The position numbers were made by a program, and so were the translations under genes. DNA of 62,795 nt from Roseicyclus sediminis. Lineage in GTDB: Bacteria; Pseudomonadota; Alphaproteobacteria; Rhodobacterales; Rhodobacteraceae. The notes beneath the pieces were generated by a model. That model saw only the letters and a list, made by a program, of their open reading frames with translations. It was not told the DNA's origin and did not search any database. The stretch covers positions 1-62,795 of the forward strand of contig NZ_JAOPHT010000019.1 of assembly GCF_025515305.1 (NCBI RefSeq), written 5' to 3'. Within the stretch, counting starts at the first letter, position 1. Every line of letters begins with the position of its first letter. Positions 18,704-29,312 of this stretch are shown here, in pieces.

Positions 18704-19711
18704 ATGGCCGACTCTCTGCACCGGCCAGCTGCCCGAGGATACCGACACCACATGCCGCCCGAGGCCCCTCCTCCCGGCCCCGAACACGGGCTCGACCGCG
18801 ACGCCTGGATGCGCCGTCTGGCGCAGATCGGCGCCGACCACGGACTATTCGACCGAATCGGCGCCCATCACCTCGGCCTCTTCATCGAGGAAGGCGAGAC
18901 CCTGCTGATCGCCTTCGACCGGGCCGAGCGCGCCTGGCGCGAGACATCGGACGGGTTGCCCGCGGGCTTCGACATGGTCCGGCGCCGGTCCTGGTCGCTC
19001 CTGTCTATCATGGCCGAGGGCGAGACCTGGTTTCGCGGCGCCCCGCTCCTGCGCTTCTTCCGTACCCTGAAGGACAGCGGAATCCTCGCGGGATACCATC
19101 GCGTGATCTTCTACGGCGTAGGACCCGATTGCGGGTTCGCGGCCTGTGCCTTCGCCGGGCTGGTGCCGGGCGCGCGCGTGCTGGCCGCCGCGCCGGTGGC
19201 GACGCTGAACCGGGCCGAGGCCCCGTTCGAACGCCGCTTCCGGGCGGCGCGCAGGCTCGACTTCCACGGGCCGGTCGGCAACGGCCCGCGCGGACTTGCG
19301 AAGTCAGACGGCGCGCTCGTGCTCTACGACCCGACCGATGTGGCCGAGGCGGCGCAGGCCGCACTCTTTTCGGGGCGGAACACGCTGAGGGTCGGCCTGC
19401 CCTACGCGGGCCGCGACTTCGCCCGCATCCTGCTGAACGGCGAGGCGGCGGCGCCGCTCCTGCGCATGCTGGAACGCGAGATGCCCACGGCCGCCGCCGT
19501 GCGTACCGCCCTGAAGGAGCCGATCCGCGAGAACCCGGGCACGATGATCCGCTGGTCCCGCGCGGCGCTGGTGCAGGGGCATGCGCGCCGCGCCGCGAGG
19601 ATCGCGCGCGACGGGCTCGCGGCGACGGGCGACCGGAGGCTTCGCGCGCTTCTGGCCGAAACACGGGCCGAGGCGGAGTTGAACGGCAGGGCCGAGGCCG
19701 AGACCGTCTGA
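18704..19711 (+). CDS. Conserved hypothetical protein (alpha/beta fold, TPR-like tail)
   Basis: A 335-residue cytoplasmic protein without signal peptide or membrane segment. The sequence WSLLSIMAEGETWFR and FYGVGPDCGFAACAFAGLVPGARVLAAAP suggests an alpha/beta domain with a GxGxxxGxxA-like turn. The last 60 residues are helical (RAALVQGHARRAARIARDGL). Similar proteins in Rhodobacteraceae are, as I recall, often labelled phosphoadenosine phosphosulfate reductase, but the PP-loop SGGxDS motif is absent and I do not accept that name. The start could be 18704 (AGGGG eight bases upstream) or 18752. It diverges from the MoxR gene and converges on ureG. Confidence 0.7.
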   Translation: MADSLHRPAARGYRHHMPPEAPPPGPEHGLDRDAWMRRLAQIGADHGLFDRIGAHHLGLFIEEGETLLIAFDRAERAWRETSDGLPAGFDMVRRRSWSLLSIMAEGETWFRGAPLLRFFRTLKDSGILAGYHRVIFYGVGPDCGFAACAFAGLVPGARVLAAAPVATLNRAEAPFERRFRAARRLDFHGPVGNGPRGLAKSDGALVLYDPTDVAEAAQAALFSGRNTLRVGLPYAGRDFARILLNGEAAAPLLRMLEREMPTAAAVRTALKEPIRENPGTMIRWSRAALVQGHARRAARIARDGLAATGDRRLRALLAETRAEAELNGRAEAETV

Positions 19712-19727
19712 GGCGCGCGCGCCGTTG

Positions 19728-20339
19728 TCAGAGCCCGCCGGCCTCCTCGAGGAAGGCCACCACCGCGTCGAGGCCCTGGCCCGTCCTGAGACTGGCCATC
19801 ACGAAGGGGCGCCCCGCCCGCGCCGCCGCCGCGTCGCTTTCCAGCAGGTCGCAGTCGACGCCCACGTGGGGCGCCAGGTCCACCTTGTTGACGATCAGCA
19901 GGTCCGAGCGCGTGACCCCCGGCCCCTTCTTGCGCGGAATGTCCTGCCCCGCCGCGGTGTCGATGACGTAAAGCGTCAGGTCGGCCAGTTCCGGCGAGAA
20001 GGTCGCGGCGAGGTTGTCGCCGCCCGACTCGATGAAGATGATGTCGAGGTCCGGGATGCGGGCCCGGAACTCGGCCACGGCGGCGAGGTTGATCGAGGCA
20101 TCCTCGCGGATCGCGGTATGCGGGCAACCGCCGGTCTCCACGCCCTTGATGCGGTCGGCGGGAAGGACCTGCTTGCGCAGCAGATACTCGGCATCCTCGG
20201 CGGTGTAGATATCGTTCGTGATAACCGCGACGGAGTATTTCCGCGACATCGCGCGCGCCAGCCCTTCGGTCAGCGTGGTTTTTCCCGCCCCGACCGGCCC
20301 GCCGATGCCGACCCGCAAGGGTCCGTTTTCGCTTGGCAT
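19728..20339 (-). CDS. ureG: Urease accessory GTPase UreG
   Basis: A 203-residue SIMIBI-class GTPase that powers nickel insertion into apo-urease. It has the P-loop [10 protein letters not shown] (13-22), the nickel-binding CPH motif in [22 protein letters not shown] and the NKVDLA base-recognition motif. It is the last gene of the ureC-ureE-ureF-ureG unit, 13 bases after ureF. The start was placed at 20339 because the upstream part of the frame is ureF antisense-like and not conserved. Confidence 0.97.
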   Translation of the reverse strand: MPSENGPLRVGIGGPVGAGKTTLTEGLARAMSRKYSVAVITNDIYTAEDAEYLLRKQVLPADRIKGVETGGCPHTAIREDASINLAAVAEFRARIPDLDIIFIESGGDNLAATFSPELADLTLYVIDTAAGQDIPRKKGPGVTRSDLLIVNKVDLAPHVGVDCDLLESDAAAARAGRPFVMASLRTGQGLDAVVAFLEEAGGL

Positions 20340-20352
20340 TCGCCCTCTCCCA

Positions 20353-21003
20353 TCAGGTGCGGAACAGCCGCACCTCCTGCGTTTCATGTTCCATCGCGGC
20401 AAGGTCGGCGCCGAAGGCCGCGCCGCCCAGCGCGTCGGCCACCTCGCCCGGGGCGAGCCCGGCGGCCCCCCGCGCGACCGTGCCGATCGACGGGGCGAGG
20501 CCCGCGAGCACCCGCTGTCCCTCGGCCTGTCCGAGCGGCACGAACCGCACGGCGACCGAGACGAGCGCGGCCGCGACCGCCTGAAGGTAGAGCGACGCCA
20601 CGGTTTCGGACGGAACGCGCAACGCGCGCGCCGCCTCGCCCACCGCGACCGGATAGGGCCGGTCGGGCGCGTCGGCCCCCATGGAGCGCCGCGTCCCGGC
20701 AAAGGCCGCACCCTGCGCGCGCGTCTCCTCCCAGCGTTCGGCGGACCCCGCCAGCGCCCGCGCCATGTCGGAAAGCGCCGCGAGGTCGGCGCCAGGCCGC
20801 ATCGCGGCGGCCAGAAGGATCGCGTCCGTCCGCCCGCTGCCGACCTCCAGCACGGTTGCGATCCAGGATGCGACGCCCGCCCCGTCCGTCACCCGGCCGG
20901 CCGCGATCTCGGCCTCGAGCCCGTGGGAATAGGCGTAGGACGAGACCGGGAAAGCCGGCGACAGCCATTGCGTCAAGGCCAGGAGATCGGCGGCGTCGGT
21001 CAT
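20353..21003 (-). CDS. ureF: Urease accessory protein UreF
   Basis: A 216-residue all-helical protein that bridges UreD and UreG in the nickel-loading complex. It shows [21 protein letters not shown] near the N-terminus (the family's SPAFPVG-type motif) and RRSMGAD later. Only four bases separate it from ureE. The start is at 21003; the upstream codons are the reverse-frame reading of the ureE histidine tail. Confidence 0.95.
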   Translation of the reverse strand: MTDAADLLALTQWLSPAFPVSSYAYSHGLEAEIAAGRVTDGAGVASWIATVLEVGSGRTDAILLAAAMRPGADLAALSDMARALAGSAERWEETRAQGAAFAGTRRSMGADAPDRPYPVAVGEAARALRVPSETVASLYLQAVAAALVSVAVRFVPLGQAEGQRVLAGLAPSIGTVARGAAGLAPGEVADALGGAAFGADLAAMEHETQEVRLFRT

Positions 21004-21007
21004 CTGC

Positions 21008-21592
21008 TCAATGGCCGGAGCCGTGGTCGTGACCGTGCGGATGGGAATGGTCATGGTCATGGTCGTAGCCGTGGTCGTGGCCATGCCCGTGCCCGTGCCT
21101 GTGCCCGTGGTCATGATCGTGACCATGATCGTGGCCCGGACCATGCGAATGCCCGTGCGTACGCCCGTGGCCATAGGCCCCGCCCTCCGGCGTGAAGGGC
21201 CCGGTCACTCGCTCCACCCCTGCGCCGAGGCGGGCCAGCATGTCCGACAGGACATGGTCGTCCCGGATCAGCAGATGCCCCTCCAAGACCTGGCAGGGCG
21301 TGTGGCGGTTCCCGATATGCCAGGCCAGCCGGGGCAGATCGCCCGTGATCCTGAGCAGAGGCTCCGGTGCGGCCTCCACCGCGACGAGGCCGCCCTCTTC
21401 CGTTTCCAGCGCATCGCCCGCGTCGAGCGACACGGTCTCGGGCAGATCGACGAGGACGGCGCGCCCCGAGGCACAGACCACGCGCTTGCGGCGCAGGAAC
21501 CGGCCCTCGTAGTCGAGGATCAGCCGGTCGAGCGGCGCCCCGGTCCAGGCGCCGGCGCGGTGCAGGCGCGATGCGCGCAGGGTCTCGGTCAT
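21008..21592 (-). CDS. ureE: Urease nickel metallochaperone UreE with His-rich tail
   Basis: A 194-residue nickel carrier. The N-terminal peptide-binding domain (about 1-75) is followed by the metal-binding domain with WHIGNRHTPCQ, holding the interface His. The C-terminal 50 residues are a long His-Asp-Gly tail with more than 20 histidines, a nickel store. GGGAGG lies four bases upstream of ATG 21592, preferred over the ATG at 21604, which has no ribosome site. The tail's DNA is a simple alternating repeat. It precedes ureF by four bases. Confidence 0.96.
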   Translation of the reverse strand: MTETLRASRLHRAGAWTGAPLDRLILDYEGRFLRRKRVVCASGRAVLVDLPETVSLDAGDALETEEGGLVAVEAAPEPLLRITGDLPRLAWHIGNRHTPCQVLEGHLLIRDDHVLSDMLARLGAGVERVTGPFTPEGGAYGHGRTHGHSHGPGHDHGHDHDHGHRHGHGHGHDHGYDHDHDHSHPHGHDHGSGH

Positions 21593-21634
21593 CGTGCCTC
21601 CCATGGATGCGGCCGGGCGGGTCCCCGGCCACGG

Positions 21635-21856
21635 TCAGAGCGTGAAGAGATCGCGGAACACGATACGGGGGATGTCGGCGCGCGCAATCCCCATCTGCCG
21701 CAGCGCGGCGTCAGGCAACCGGTCGAGCGCCACGGCAAGGGACAGCCTGGCCCCAGAAAGGTCGCGCGCGCCGAGCCCCTGCCCCAGGAGGCAGAAATAG
21801 GCGTCGAAGCGGATTCCGAGGGCGGGCGAGTAGTTGCAGTTCGCAGGCGAAGCCAT
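21635..21856 (-). CDS. DUF1127-like small protein
   Basis: A 73-residue protein. Its second half, ALDRLPDAALRQMGIARADIPRIV, matches the short DUF1127/YjiS helical motif; the N-terminal part is CNYSPALGIRFDAYF. Such proteins are mostly uncharacterised small regulators, some linked to phosphate/carbon metabolism and RNA turnover. It lies 42 bases before ureE on the same strand, separated from the hypothetical secreted protein by 168 bases. It may be a passenger with its own promoter. Confidence 0.65.
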   Translation of the reverse strand: MASPANCNYSPALGIRFDAYFCLLGQGLGARDLSGARLSLAVALDRLPDAALRQMGIARADIPRIVFRDLFTL

Positions 21857-22024
21857 TGGTGGACCACCTTTTTCGCGGCGACCAGCCACCGCGCGGCGGC
21901 GATGTCCGGGGCCTTGCGGCTCCTCCCCTGAGGCTAGAGCCTAACAGCGAATCCTCCCCGGTCGATGGACCCGGACGCGTCCGGGCAGGGACTTTCGCCG
22001 CATTGCGGCATCAGCGCCACAGGC

Positions 22025-22666
22025 TCAGGGCGCGGCCTCGCCCAGGGCGATGGCGCGGGGCTCGGACAACTGAGGCTCGACCCCCACCACATCCCCGCCG
22101 AGGAACATCGAGAAGCCGAGCTCTCTCAGATGCAGGTATCGGTTTATCGAGGGCGCCTCGGCGGCCGGCGCATCGGCAGACGCACGGGTCTCGTAGATCG
22201 GTATCGCCCGGTATCGACAGGCGCCGATCATGACCTCGCGCTCGGAGCCAAAGGTCCAGGCGACGAGGTTTTCCTCCGTGCTCCCGTCGGAAAGAACGGC
22301 TGTCTCGCGCCCGATCGCATTCGTTCCGGACATCGGCGCGGGGTATCCGCCGCCGATGAATACATAGCTGTAGCTCTCGCGCGTGGTGTCGTCCGGCATG
22401 CCGCCCGGACCCTCCATCCAGCTTTCGAAGATCAGGCCGGTCGGCAGGCTGACATAGACCCAGGTCTCGTCGTCGGCCGGATAGCGTTCCGTCTCGCGCA
22501 GCCTGCCGTCCGCTGTGCTGCGGTAGGTGATGGACATGTCGTCGAACCGCACCGTCACCCCGGACGCCAGCGCCGAGGGATCGCGTGGACAGTCGGACTG
22601 GGCCTGCGCGGCGTCGGCGATCAAGAAGACCACCAACCCCAGACCGCTACTCACGATGCGTCGCAT
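22025..22666 (-). CDS. Hypothetical secreted protein in the urease locus
   Basis: A 213-residue protein with a signal peptide (about 1-22, ending AQA). The mature part has two cysteines (Cys26-type in SDCPRDP and Cys in GACRYRAIP), is rich in beta-like stretches such as VTVRFDDMSITYRST and WVYVSLPTGLIFESW, and has no family I recognise. It starts 24 bases after ureC in the same direction, so it is probably co-transcribed with urease. No urease role is implied. Confidence 0.75.
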   Translation of the reverse strand: MRRIVSSGLGLVVFLIADAAQAQSDCPRDPSALASGVTVRFDDMSITYRSTADGRLRETERYPADDETWVYVSLPTGLIFESWMEGPGGMPDDTTRESYSYVFIGGGYPAPMSGTNAIGRETAVLSDGSTEENLVAWTFGSEREVMIGACRYRAIPIYETRASADAPAAEAPSINRYLHLRELGFSMFLGGDVVGVEPQLSEPRAIALGEAAP

Positions 22667-22690
22667 CCGGTTTCCTCCCCCGGCCTTCGG

Positions 22691-24451
<1,761 letters not shown>

Positions 24452-24702
24452 GGGTCTTTCTCGGCTCCGGCGTCGACGGCGTTCGCGAAAGCCTAGGACG
24501 CGGCGCCGGTCGAGGCCAAGGACAAAGACACGGCGCCCCCGCTCCGCGCCCGGGACTGCCACGAGTTTGAGCAGATCGCGCGCAACGGGCAGGCCCCGAA
24601 GGGGATTGGACGCGCGCGAAACGCGGAATCCTGCTATCGTGATGCTCTGGCGCGGGACGGCAACTGAACCATTTGAACCGCGCCGCTGGGAGGGAGAACA
24701 TC

Positions 24703-25542
24703 ATGAAAGTATGTGTTCCGGCCGCAGTTGCGGTCTCTCTGGTCGTTTCCATGGCCCATGCCGAGCCGAGCGTCGAACGGGGCGAATACCTCGTGCGCGG
24801 CATCGCGGGATGCGGGAACTGTCACACGCCCATGGGTCCGGACGGCCCTGTCATGGGAATGGAGCTTGCCGGGCAGGTGGTGGAGGACGGCGAGGCGTTC
24901 CGCGCCGTCGCGGCGAACATCACGCCGGCCAGCGAAATCGCGGACTGGTCCGACGCTGAGCTTGCCCGCGCCATCCGGGAAGGCATCCGCCCGGACGGGA
25001 GCCTCATCGGCCCGCCGATGCCCTTCGCGATGTATCGTGGCCTCGGGGACGACGACCTCATGTCCATCGTCATGTTCCTGCGCACAGTGCCCCCGGTCGA
25101 GAACGATCCCGGCACGTCCGAGTACCGCATCCCGCTGCCGCCCGCCTATGGCCCGCCGGTCGAGAGCGTCGCGGCCCCCGCGGCCGGCGTCACGGTCGAA
25201 TACGGCGCCTACCTTGCCGGGCCGGTGGCCCATTGCATGGAATGCCACACGCCGATGGGGCCGCAGGGGCCGATGGTCGGCACCGACCTCGGCCGGGGCG
25301 GGTTCGAGTTCCACGGCCCGTGGGGAACCTCGGTCGCGCCGAACCTGACCAGCCACGAGGATGGCCTCGCCGGCTACAGTGACGCCGAGATCGCGACGAT
25401 GATCACGCAGGGCGTGCGTCCCGACGGCTCGCGCATGCTGCCGCCGATGCCCTACGGCTATCTTGCGGGCATGACGGAAGACGACCTCGCGGCGATCATC
25501 CTCTACCTGCGCAGCCTCCCGGCTCTGCCCGACGCGGGCTGA
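24703..25542 (+). CDS. Secreted diheme cytochrome c
   Basis: A 279-residue periplasmic cytochrome. The signal peptide (1-20, ending AHA) precedes two homologous class I heme domains. Heme motifs are CGNCH (37-41) and CMECH (178-182), each followed by a conserved TPMGP and, about 65 residues later, a PPMP axial Met (residue 106 in the first). The layout resembles cytochrome subunits of membrane alcohol or aldehyde dehydrogenases. GGGAGGGAGAACATC precedes the ATG. It is the only plus-strand gene in the urease region and splits that locus. Its redox partner is unknown. Confidence 0.9.
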   Translation: MKVCVPAAVAVSLVVSMAHAEPSVERGEYLVRGIAGCGNCHTPMGPDGPVMGMELAGQVVEDGEAFRAVAANITPASEIADWSDAELARAIREGIRPDGSLIGPPMPFAMYRGLGDDDLMSIVMFLRTVPPVENDPGTSEYRIPLPPAYGPPVESVAAPAAGVTVEYGAYLAGPVAHCMECHTPMGPQGPMVGTDLGRGGFEFHGPWGTSVAPNLTSHEDGLAGYSDAEIATMITQGVRPDGSRMLPPMPYGYLAGMTEDDLAAIILYLRSLPALPDAG

Positions 25543-25605
25543 GGCCCAGGCGCGGTCCGGGTCGCGTCAGGTCACCATGGGGGGCGGTGTGTCATCGCCC
25601 CCCGA

Positions 25606-26133
25606 TCAATCCAAGGGCGGCCCGGAAAGATCGAGCCGCATGAGGATGACGCGGCTGTTCCCGGCATCGGGATCGATCGGGTCGGGCACCCTGCGAAACC
25701 CGAAGGATTCGTAGAGCGGGATCGCCTCGACATGGCGGTCGAGCGCACCGAGCCGGATCGCGGGATACCCAAGCGCGCGCGCCGTCTCGATCGCCCCGGC
25801 ACAGAGCGCCCGCCCCGTTCCCGTGCCACGCGCGGCGGCGCGCACATACATGCGGTTCAGCTCGGCGTCGCCGTCCGGACGCGGCCGCACCATCACCATG
25901 CCGACCGGGCTTCCGGCGTGGCGCGCCAGCAGGCATTCGCCGTACGGCGGATTGTAGTTCGCCGCGAAATCCGCAAGCCGTGCCGCGACCTCCTGCCTCT
26001 CGATATAGGTGTCGATGTCCTCGACCATCTCGGGGTAACGCCCTTTCAGGAAATCGAAAAACTCCCAGACGAGGGCGGCCGTGGCCTCGATGTCGGCCCC
26101 GTTTCGGACCTTGGCAATCTCGACCTCGTTCAT
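25606..26133 (-). CDS. GNAT family N-acetyltransferase
   Basis: A 175-residue acetyltransferase with acetyl-CoA motif A in LNRMYVRAAARGTGTGRAL (the R-G-x-G-x-G/A signature) and motif B-like LYESFGFRRV near the C-terminus. The acceptor is unknown. Its start overlaps the preceding gene's stop (ATGA), so the two are translationally coupled, and it ends the ureDAB-containing unit. Confidence 0.88.
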   Translation of the reverse strand: MNEVEIAKVRNGADIEATAALVWEFFDFLKGRYPEMVEDIDTYIERQEVAARLADFAANYNPPYGECLLARHAGSPVGMVMVRPRPDGDAELNRMYVRAAARGTGTGRALCAGAIETARALGYPAIRLGALDRHVEAIPLYESFGFRRVPDPIDPDAGNSRVILMRLDLSGPPLD

Positions 26134-26525
26134 GCCTTGAACATCTCGTCCACCTCGACGCCGAGGCCTTGCACCAACCCGTTGGTCTGCATCGCCATCC
26201 CCACCACGGCGAGAAGTTCGGCGTGCATTTCGGGCGTCATCCCCTTGCCCTTCGCCGCCGCCGTGTGGCTGTGGATGCAGTATTCGCACCCGTTCGCCGT
26301 CGAGACCGCGACGTAGAGCATCTCCTTGACCACCGGGTCGAGCGCGCCCGGCGCCATCACGACCTTCAGCCGGTCCCAGAGCGCGCGCAGCCCCGCTGGA
26401 TCATGCGCCATCGCGCGCCAGAAGTTGTTGACGTAGTCGGTGCCCCTGAGGGCCCGGATCTCGGCGAAGACCTCGGCCGCCTCGGGCGAGAGTTCTTCAT
26501 CCCTCAGCAGGCGCACGGTTCCCAT
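26130..26525 (-). CDS. Carboxymuconolactone decarboxylase/AhpD family protein
   Basis: A 131-residue protein with the AhpD core: Glu in KEMLYVAVS, then CEYC and the His in IHSH, forming the redox-active CxxC-x3-H site. Proteins of this type act as alkylhydroperoxidase partners or general disulfide reductants. ATG 26525 shares bases with the stop of the small upstream reading frame (TGATG), and its own stop overlaps the acetyltransferase start. Confidence 0.88.
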   Translation of the reverse strand: MGTVRLLRDEELSPEAAEVFAEIRALRGTDYVNNFWRAMAHDPAGLRALWDRLKVVMAPGALDPVVKEMLYVAVSTANGCEYCIHSHTAAAKGKGMTPEMHAELLAVVGMAMQTNGLVQGLGVEVDEMFKA

Positions 26526-26680
26526 CAGACCGGCGCCACGACAGGCACGGCCCGGCCCCTGCCGCCCCTGACCATTGGCGCACCCGCGATCGGCGTCGCG
26601 CCTTTGGCCGCGCCCCCGACGCGGTCGCGGCGCGACGGCATCCGCTCCTCCACGCCGTTCATCATGCACTCATCGTTCAT
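26525..26680 (-). CDS. Possible 51-residue small protein
   Basis: A short frame reading MNDECMMNGVEERMPSRR and ending RAVPVVAPV. A GGGAGA lies nine bases before its ATG and its stop TGA overlaps the next gene's ATG (TGATG), typical of translational coupling. The protein is rich in Gly, Arg and Val with no recognisable domain. It may be a real small protein or a leader peptide that opens the AhpD-like gene's start. No homologue search was possible. Confidence 0.45.
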   Translation of the reverse strand: MNDECMMNGVEERMPSRRDRVGGAAKGATPIAGAPMVRGGRGRAVPVVAPV

Positions 26681-26739
26681 CTATCGAAGTCTCCCGGTTG
26701 CCGACCTGTTGCCCGACGGTTCCCCGCAGGCCTCCGCCC

Positions 26740-27111
26740 CTAGCCACCCGCCATCGCGGCGAGGTCCTGCGCCCGCCGCTCCGTCAGGCGCGCAAGGCAG
26801 CCGTTGCGCAGCATCGCCTCGCCAGAACCGCCCCGCATCTCGCCGGCCTCGACCTCGCAGGTGAGGTCCCGGTAGGTGACCCATGCAAGCTGCGCGGCGC
26901 GCATCCGCACCTCGTCCTCTTCCGGCAGCCGCGCGAGAACGGCGGCGTAGGCGCGCTCCATCTCGTCCTGCCAGCCGAGGTATCTCTGCCCGAGGCAGAA
27001 GTTGATCTGCTGCTGCGGCATCATCGATATGTCGCCAGCGCAATCCCAGTCCTGCGCCGCCGCCGGCGCGGCGAGGACGGCGAGGAATGCGATGACCCTC
27101 ACGCCTGCCAT
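26740..27111 (-). CDS. LprI-like (DUF1311) secreted protein
   Basis: A 123-residue protein with a signal peptide (1-17, ending AAA) and the LprI/DUF1311 domain. Conserved features are the four cysteines, the early CAGDIS and NFCLG, LGWQDEMERAYAAVLARL, and the later QLAWVTYRDLTC and NGCLARLTERRAQ. Family members inhibit lysozyme or have unknown periplasmic roles. The start overlaps the end of the 27099-27416 gene by 13 bases, so it is in the urease transcription unit. Confidence 0.85.
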   Translation of the reverse strand: MAGVRVIAFLAVLAAPAAAQDWDCAGDISMMPQQQINFCLGQRYLGWQDEMERAYAAVLARLPEEDEVRMRAAQLAWVTYRDLTCEVEAGEMRGGSGEAMLRNGCLARLTERRAQDLAAMAGG

Positions 27112-27416
27112 CGCCGCCGCCCCCGTTCTTCCAGCCGCGTGCGGTTGTCGCGTGCATGCCGGGCCAGGGGATCGACCGCGGCCGAGACGACCTGCGCCGC
27201 GCCCTGTCCGCGTATCGCGGCCTCCGTCGCGCGCCCCAGCGCCTCGGCAAAGGCGCCCGGTTTCTCGCGCATCGCGCGCCAGCCCTCGTCGAAGGGCGTG
27301 TTCCAGGCCCCCGCCGCGCCCAGTCCGCGAAGCCAGATGACGCCCTGGGCCTCGATCCCCAGACGGGCCAGGTCCAGCCCCGCGCGCCAGGCATCGAAGG
27401 GCGTGACGAACCTCAT
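27099..27416 (-). CDS. Small conserved hypothetical, urease-linked
   Basis: A 105-residue protein, largely amphipathic helix, beginning [18 protein letters not shown]. The tryptophan/leucine-rich first half resembles small phasin-like proteins, but I cannot assign a family. It overlaps ureB by four bases (ATGA), evidence for translation as part of the urease operon. Function unknown. Confidence 0.7.
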   Translation of the reverse strand: MRFVTPFDAWRAGLDLARLGIEAQGVIWLRGLGAAGAWNTPFDEGWRAMREKPGAFAEALGRATEAAIRGQGAAQVVSAAVDPLARHARDNRTRLEERGRRRWQA

Positions 27417-27718
27417 AGCTTTCCCATGACCCCCTTGTTGAAGCCCCAGACCTCGCGGTCGCCACCGTAGGGCACAAGCTGTACCTCGCGGGTCTGGCCC
27501 GGCTCGAAGCGGACGGCGGTGCCGGCGGCGATGTCGAGCCTGTGGCCGCGCGCGGCCTCCCGGTCGAAGTCGAGGGCGGAGTTCGTTTCGGCGAAATGGT
27601 AATGGCTGCCGACCTGAACCGGGCGGTCGCCGGTGTTCGACACCGTCAGGGTGATCGCGTCGCGGCCCGAGTTCAATTCGATCTCGCCGGGCGCGGCCAG
27701 GATTTCTCCGGGGATCAT
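27413..27718 (-). CDS. ureB: Urease subunit beta
   Basis: A 101-residue structural subunit of urease that packs around the alpha subunit. It opens with the typical [16 protein letters not shown], has the conserved [11 protein letters not shown] segment and ends [13 protein letters not shown]. It overlaps both neighbours by four bases, and is encoded apart from ureC by about 3 kb. Confidence 0.97.
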   Translation of the reverse strand: MIPGEILAAPGEIELNSGRDAITLTVSNTGDRPVQVGSHYHFAETNSALDFDREAARGHRLDIAAGTAVRFEPGQTREVQLVPYGGDREVWGFNKGVMGKL

Positions 27719-27996
27719 GCGTCGTCCTCCTTTTCAATCGTACGGCCCTGGATGGCGGCTAGGATGCGCTTGCCGAAGATACCCGCCAGCGCGCCGATCA
27801 GAAGCGCGAAAGCCGATCCGCCGCCGCTCAGGATCGCCGCCGCCAGAAGAAGCAGCACAAGCGTCAGGAGGTCCATCTCCGTCTTCGCGACCGGGATCTT
27901 CGACAGGGCGACGTTTTCCAGGGCCTGCCGCACGAAAGGCTCGGCAAAAGGCGTCAGCGCGCCTGCGGCCACCCCCAGAAGAAAGCTGAAGATCAT
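27715..27996 (-). CDS. Small membrane protein between ureA and ureB
   Basis: A 93-residue protein with two or three hydrophobic stretches: residues 1-17 and about 42-72 ([18 protein letters not shown] and [15 protein letters not shown]). It begins 15 bases after ureA and overlaps ureB by four bases, so it is in the operon and its translation is coupled to ureB. I do not recognise the family; possible nickel or urea transport assistance is only speculation. Confidence 0.75.
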   Translation of the reverse strand: MIFSFLLGVAAGALTPFAEPFVRQALENVALSKIPVAKTEMDLLTLVLLLLAAAILSGGGSAFALLIGALAGIFGKRILAAIQGRTIEKEDDA

Positions 27997-28011
27997 CGCA
28001 CAACCCCTTGA

Positions 28012-28314
28012 TTACCGGATCGGATGATGGACCGTCACAAGCTTCGTTCCATCGGGAAAAGTCGCCTCGACCTGCACGTCGTGGATCATCTCGGGCACGC
28101 CCTCCATGCATTGCGCGGCAGTCACCACGTGGGCGCCCGCCTCCATCAGGTCGGCCACGGAGCGGCCGTCGCGCGCGCCCTCGACCACGAAATCGGTGAT
28201 GAGCGCGATCGCCTCGGGGTGGTTCAGCTTCACGCCGCGCGACAGGCGGCCACGGGCCACCATCGCGGCGAGGCTGACGAGGAGCTTGTCCTTTTCTCGG
28301 GGGGAGAGGTTCAT
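28012..28314 (-). CDS. ureA: Urease subunit gamma
   Basis: A 100-residue structural subunit. It starts [20 protein letters not shown] and carries the conserved [21 protein letters not shown] and [19 protein letters not shown] ends. It follows ureD by 21 bases. Confidence 0.98.
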   Translation of the reverse strand: MNLSPREKDKLLVSLAAMVARGRLSRGVKLNHPEAIALITDFVVEGARDGRSVADLMEAGAHVVTAAQCMEGVPEMIHDVQVEATFPDGTKLVTVHHPIR

Positions 28315-28335
28315 CGTTTCATTCTTCCATGGATG

Positions 28336-29151
28336 TCAGACCTGCCAAACGCGCGGCAGGGGCAGTTGCGTGAGCGCCTCGACCGCGGCGGCGACGGCAC
28401 GCCTGAGCGGAAAGGCCTGCGGCGAGAGAAAGCGGACGGTCAGGCGCCCGTCCCAGGCCGACGCCGCCGCGCGGACGGGGCCATCGGCGGAAAGGACGGC
28501 GCGGATCGCGGCCAGGCGGTCGGCGGCGTCGGCCGACAGCAGCGTCAGGCTTGCCTGCGCCCGGGCACCGTCGAGACCGGCTGGACCCGCGCGCGCAAGG
28601 TCTGCCTCGCCGAGAAACACGCCCTCGATCAGGACTGGCCGCCCGCCCCGCGTGACGCGGCGCCGGTCGGCGAGGTGCACATGGCTCAGCGTCTCGCCCA
28701 TCGCCGCACGACCGAGCACGATCGTCTCCAGCATCACGAGCGTCGCATCCTCGGCCATCTCGACCTCGAGCCGCCGGTCGAGCGCCGCGCCCTCGAACAG
28801 GATCAGTTCCTGCGGCAGCCAGTGAAGCCGCGCCCCCGGCCCGAGCGTCAGGCGCGTCTCGACCCGCGCCGCGCCGCCCGCGCTGCGATAGGCCCGTTCC
28901 GCCGTCTGCGTCGTGGCGACCGCCATGCACCCCTGAAGCTCCACGGCGTAGTCCAGCCGGTCGCCCCCGGTCAGGCCGCCCGCGGTATTGAGAAACACGA
29001 TCTCCGGCGCGCGACCATGCATCCGCGGCAGAATCGCCTTTGCCGCGCCCGCCTGCGCAAGGCGCGAAAGCCGCCCCTCCGGCGAGAACTGCACGGCGGC
29101 ACGGCCCTGGACGCGCTGATGGCGGGGATCGCTGGCGGCGAGGTCGAACAT
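28336..29151 (-). CDS. ureD: Urease accessory protein UreD
   Basis: A 271-residue scaffold protein that binds apo-urease and recruits UreF and UreG. Family features are [14 protein letters not shown] (about 53-66), [25 protein letters not shown] and the C-terminal [14 protein letters not shown]. It is the first gene of the urease unit, diverging from pyrC. Confidence 0.95.
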   Translation of the reverse strand: MFDLAASDPRHQRVQGRAAVQFSPEGRLSRLAQAGAAKAILPRMHGRAPEIVFLNTAGGLTGGDRLDYAVELQGCMAVATTQTAERAYRSAGGAARVETRLTLGPGARLHWLPQELILFEGAALDRRLEVEMAEDATLVMLETIVLGRAAMGETLSHVHLADRRRVTRGGRPVLIEGVFLGEADLARAGPAGLDGARAQASLTLLSADAADRLAAIRAVLSADGPVRAAASAWDGRLTVRFLSPQAFPLRRAVAAAVEALTQLPLPRVWQV

Positions 29152-29276
29152 GTCGGGATCGAGCCTAGGCCCGGCCCCGCGCCGCTGGCAAGCGTGCTCG
29201 CGCGCCCCGCCCTCCGGCGAAGCCCGGCACCGCCCGCCCTGCCCAAGAATGAGGCACCGCGCGGCCTCGCGCCCTC

Positions 29277-29294
29277 TTGGCCTCTGCGGGCCAA
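29277..29294. promoter_or_regulatory. Inverted repeat just upstream of pyrC
   Basis: TTGGCC and GGCCAA are separated by six bases, ending 18 bases before the pyrC start. It could be an operator or RNA hairpin. Evidence is symmetry and position only. Confidence 0.25.
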
Positions 29295-29312
29295 TGGGTG
29301 TAGCGGAGGGAC

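Noticed and set aside
18704-19711. Phosphoadenosine phosphosulfate reductase
   Set aside because: There is no PP-loop SGGxDS or C-terminal ECGxH motif; the name, though recalled for relatives, is not supported.
21008-21160. Non-coding simple repeat
   Set aside because: The alternating sequence is the coding region for the UreE histidine tail and stays in frame to the stop codon.
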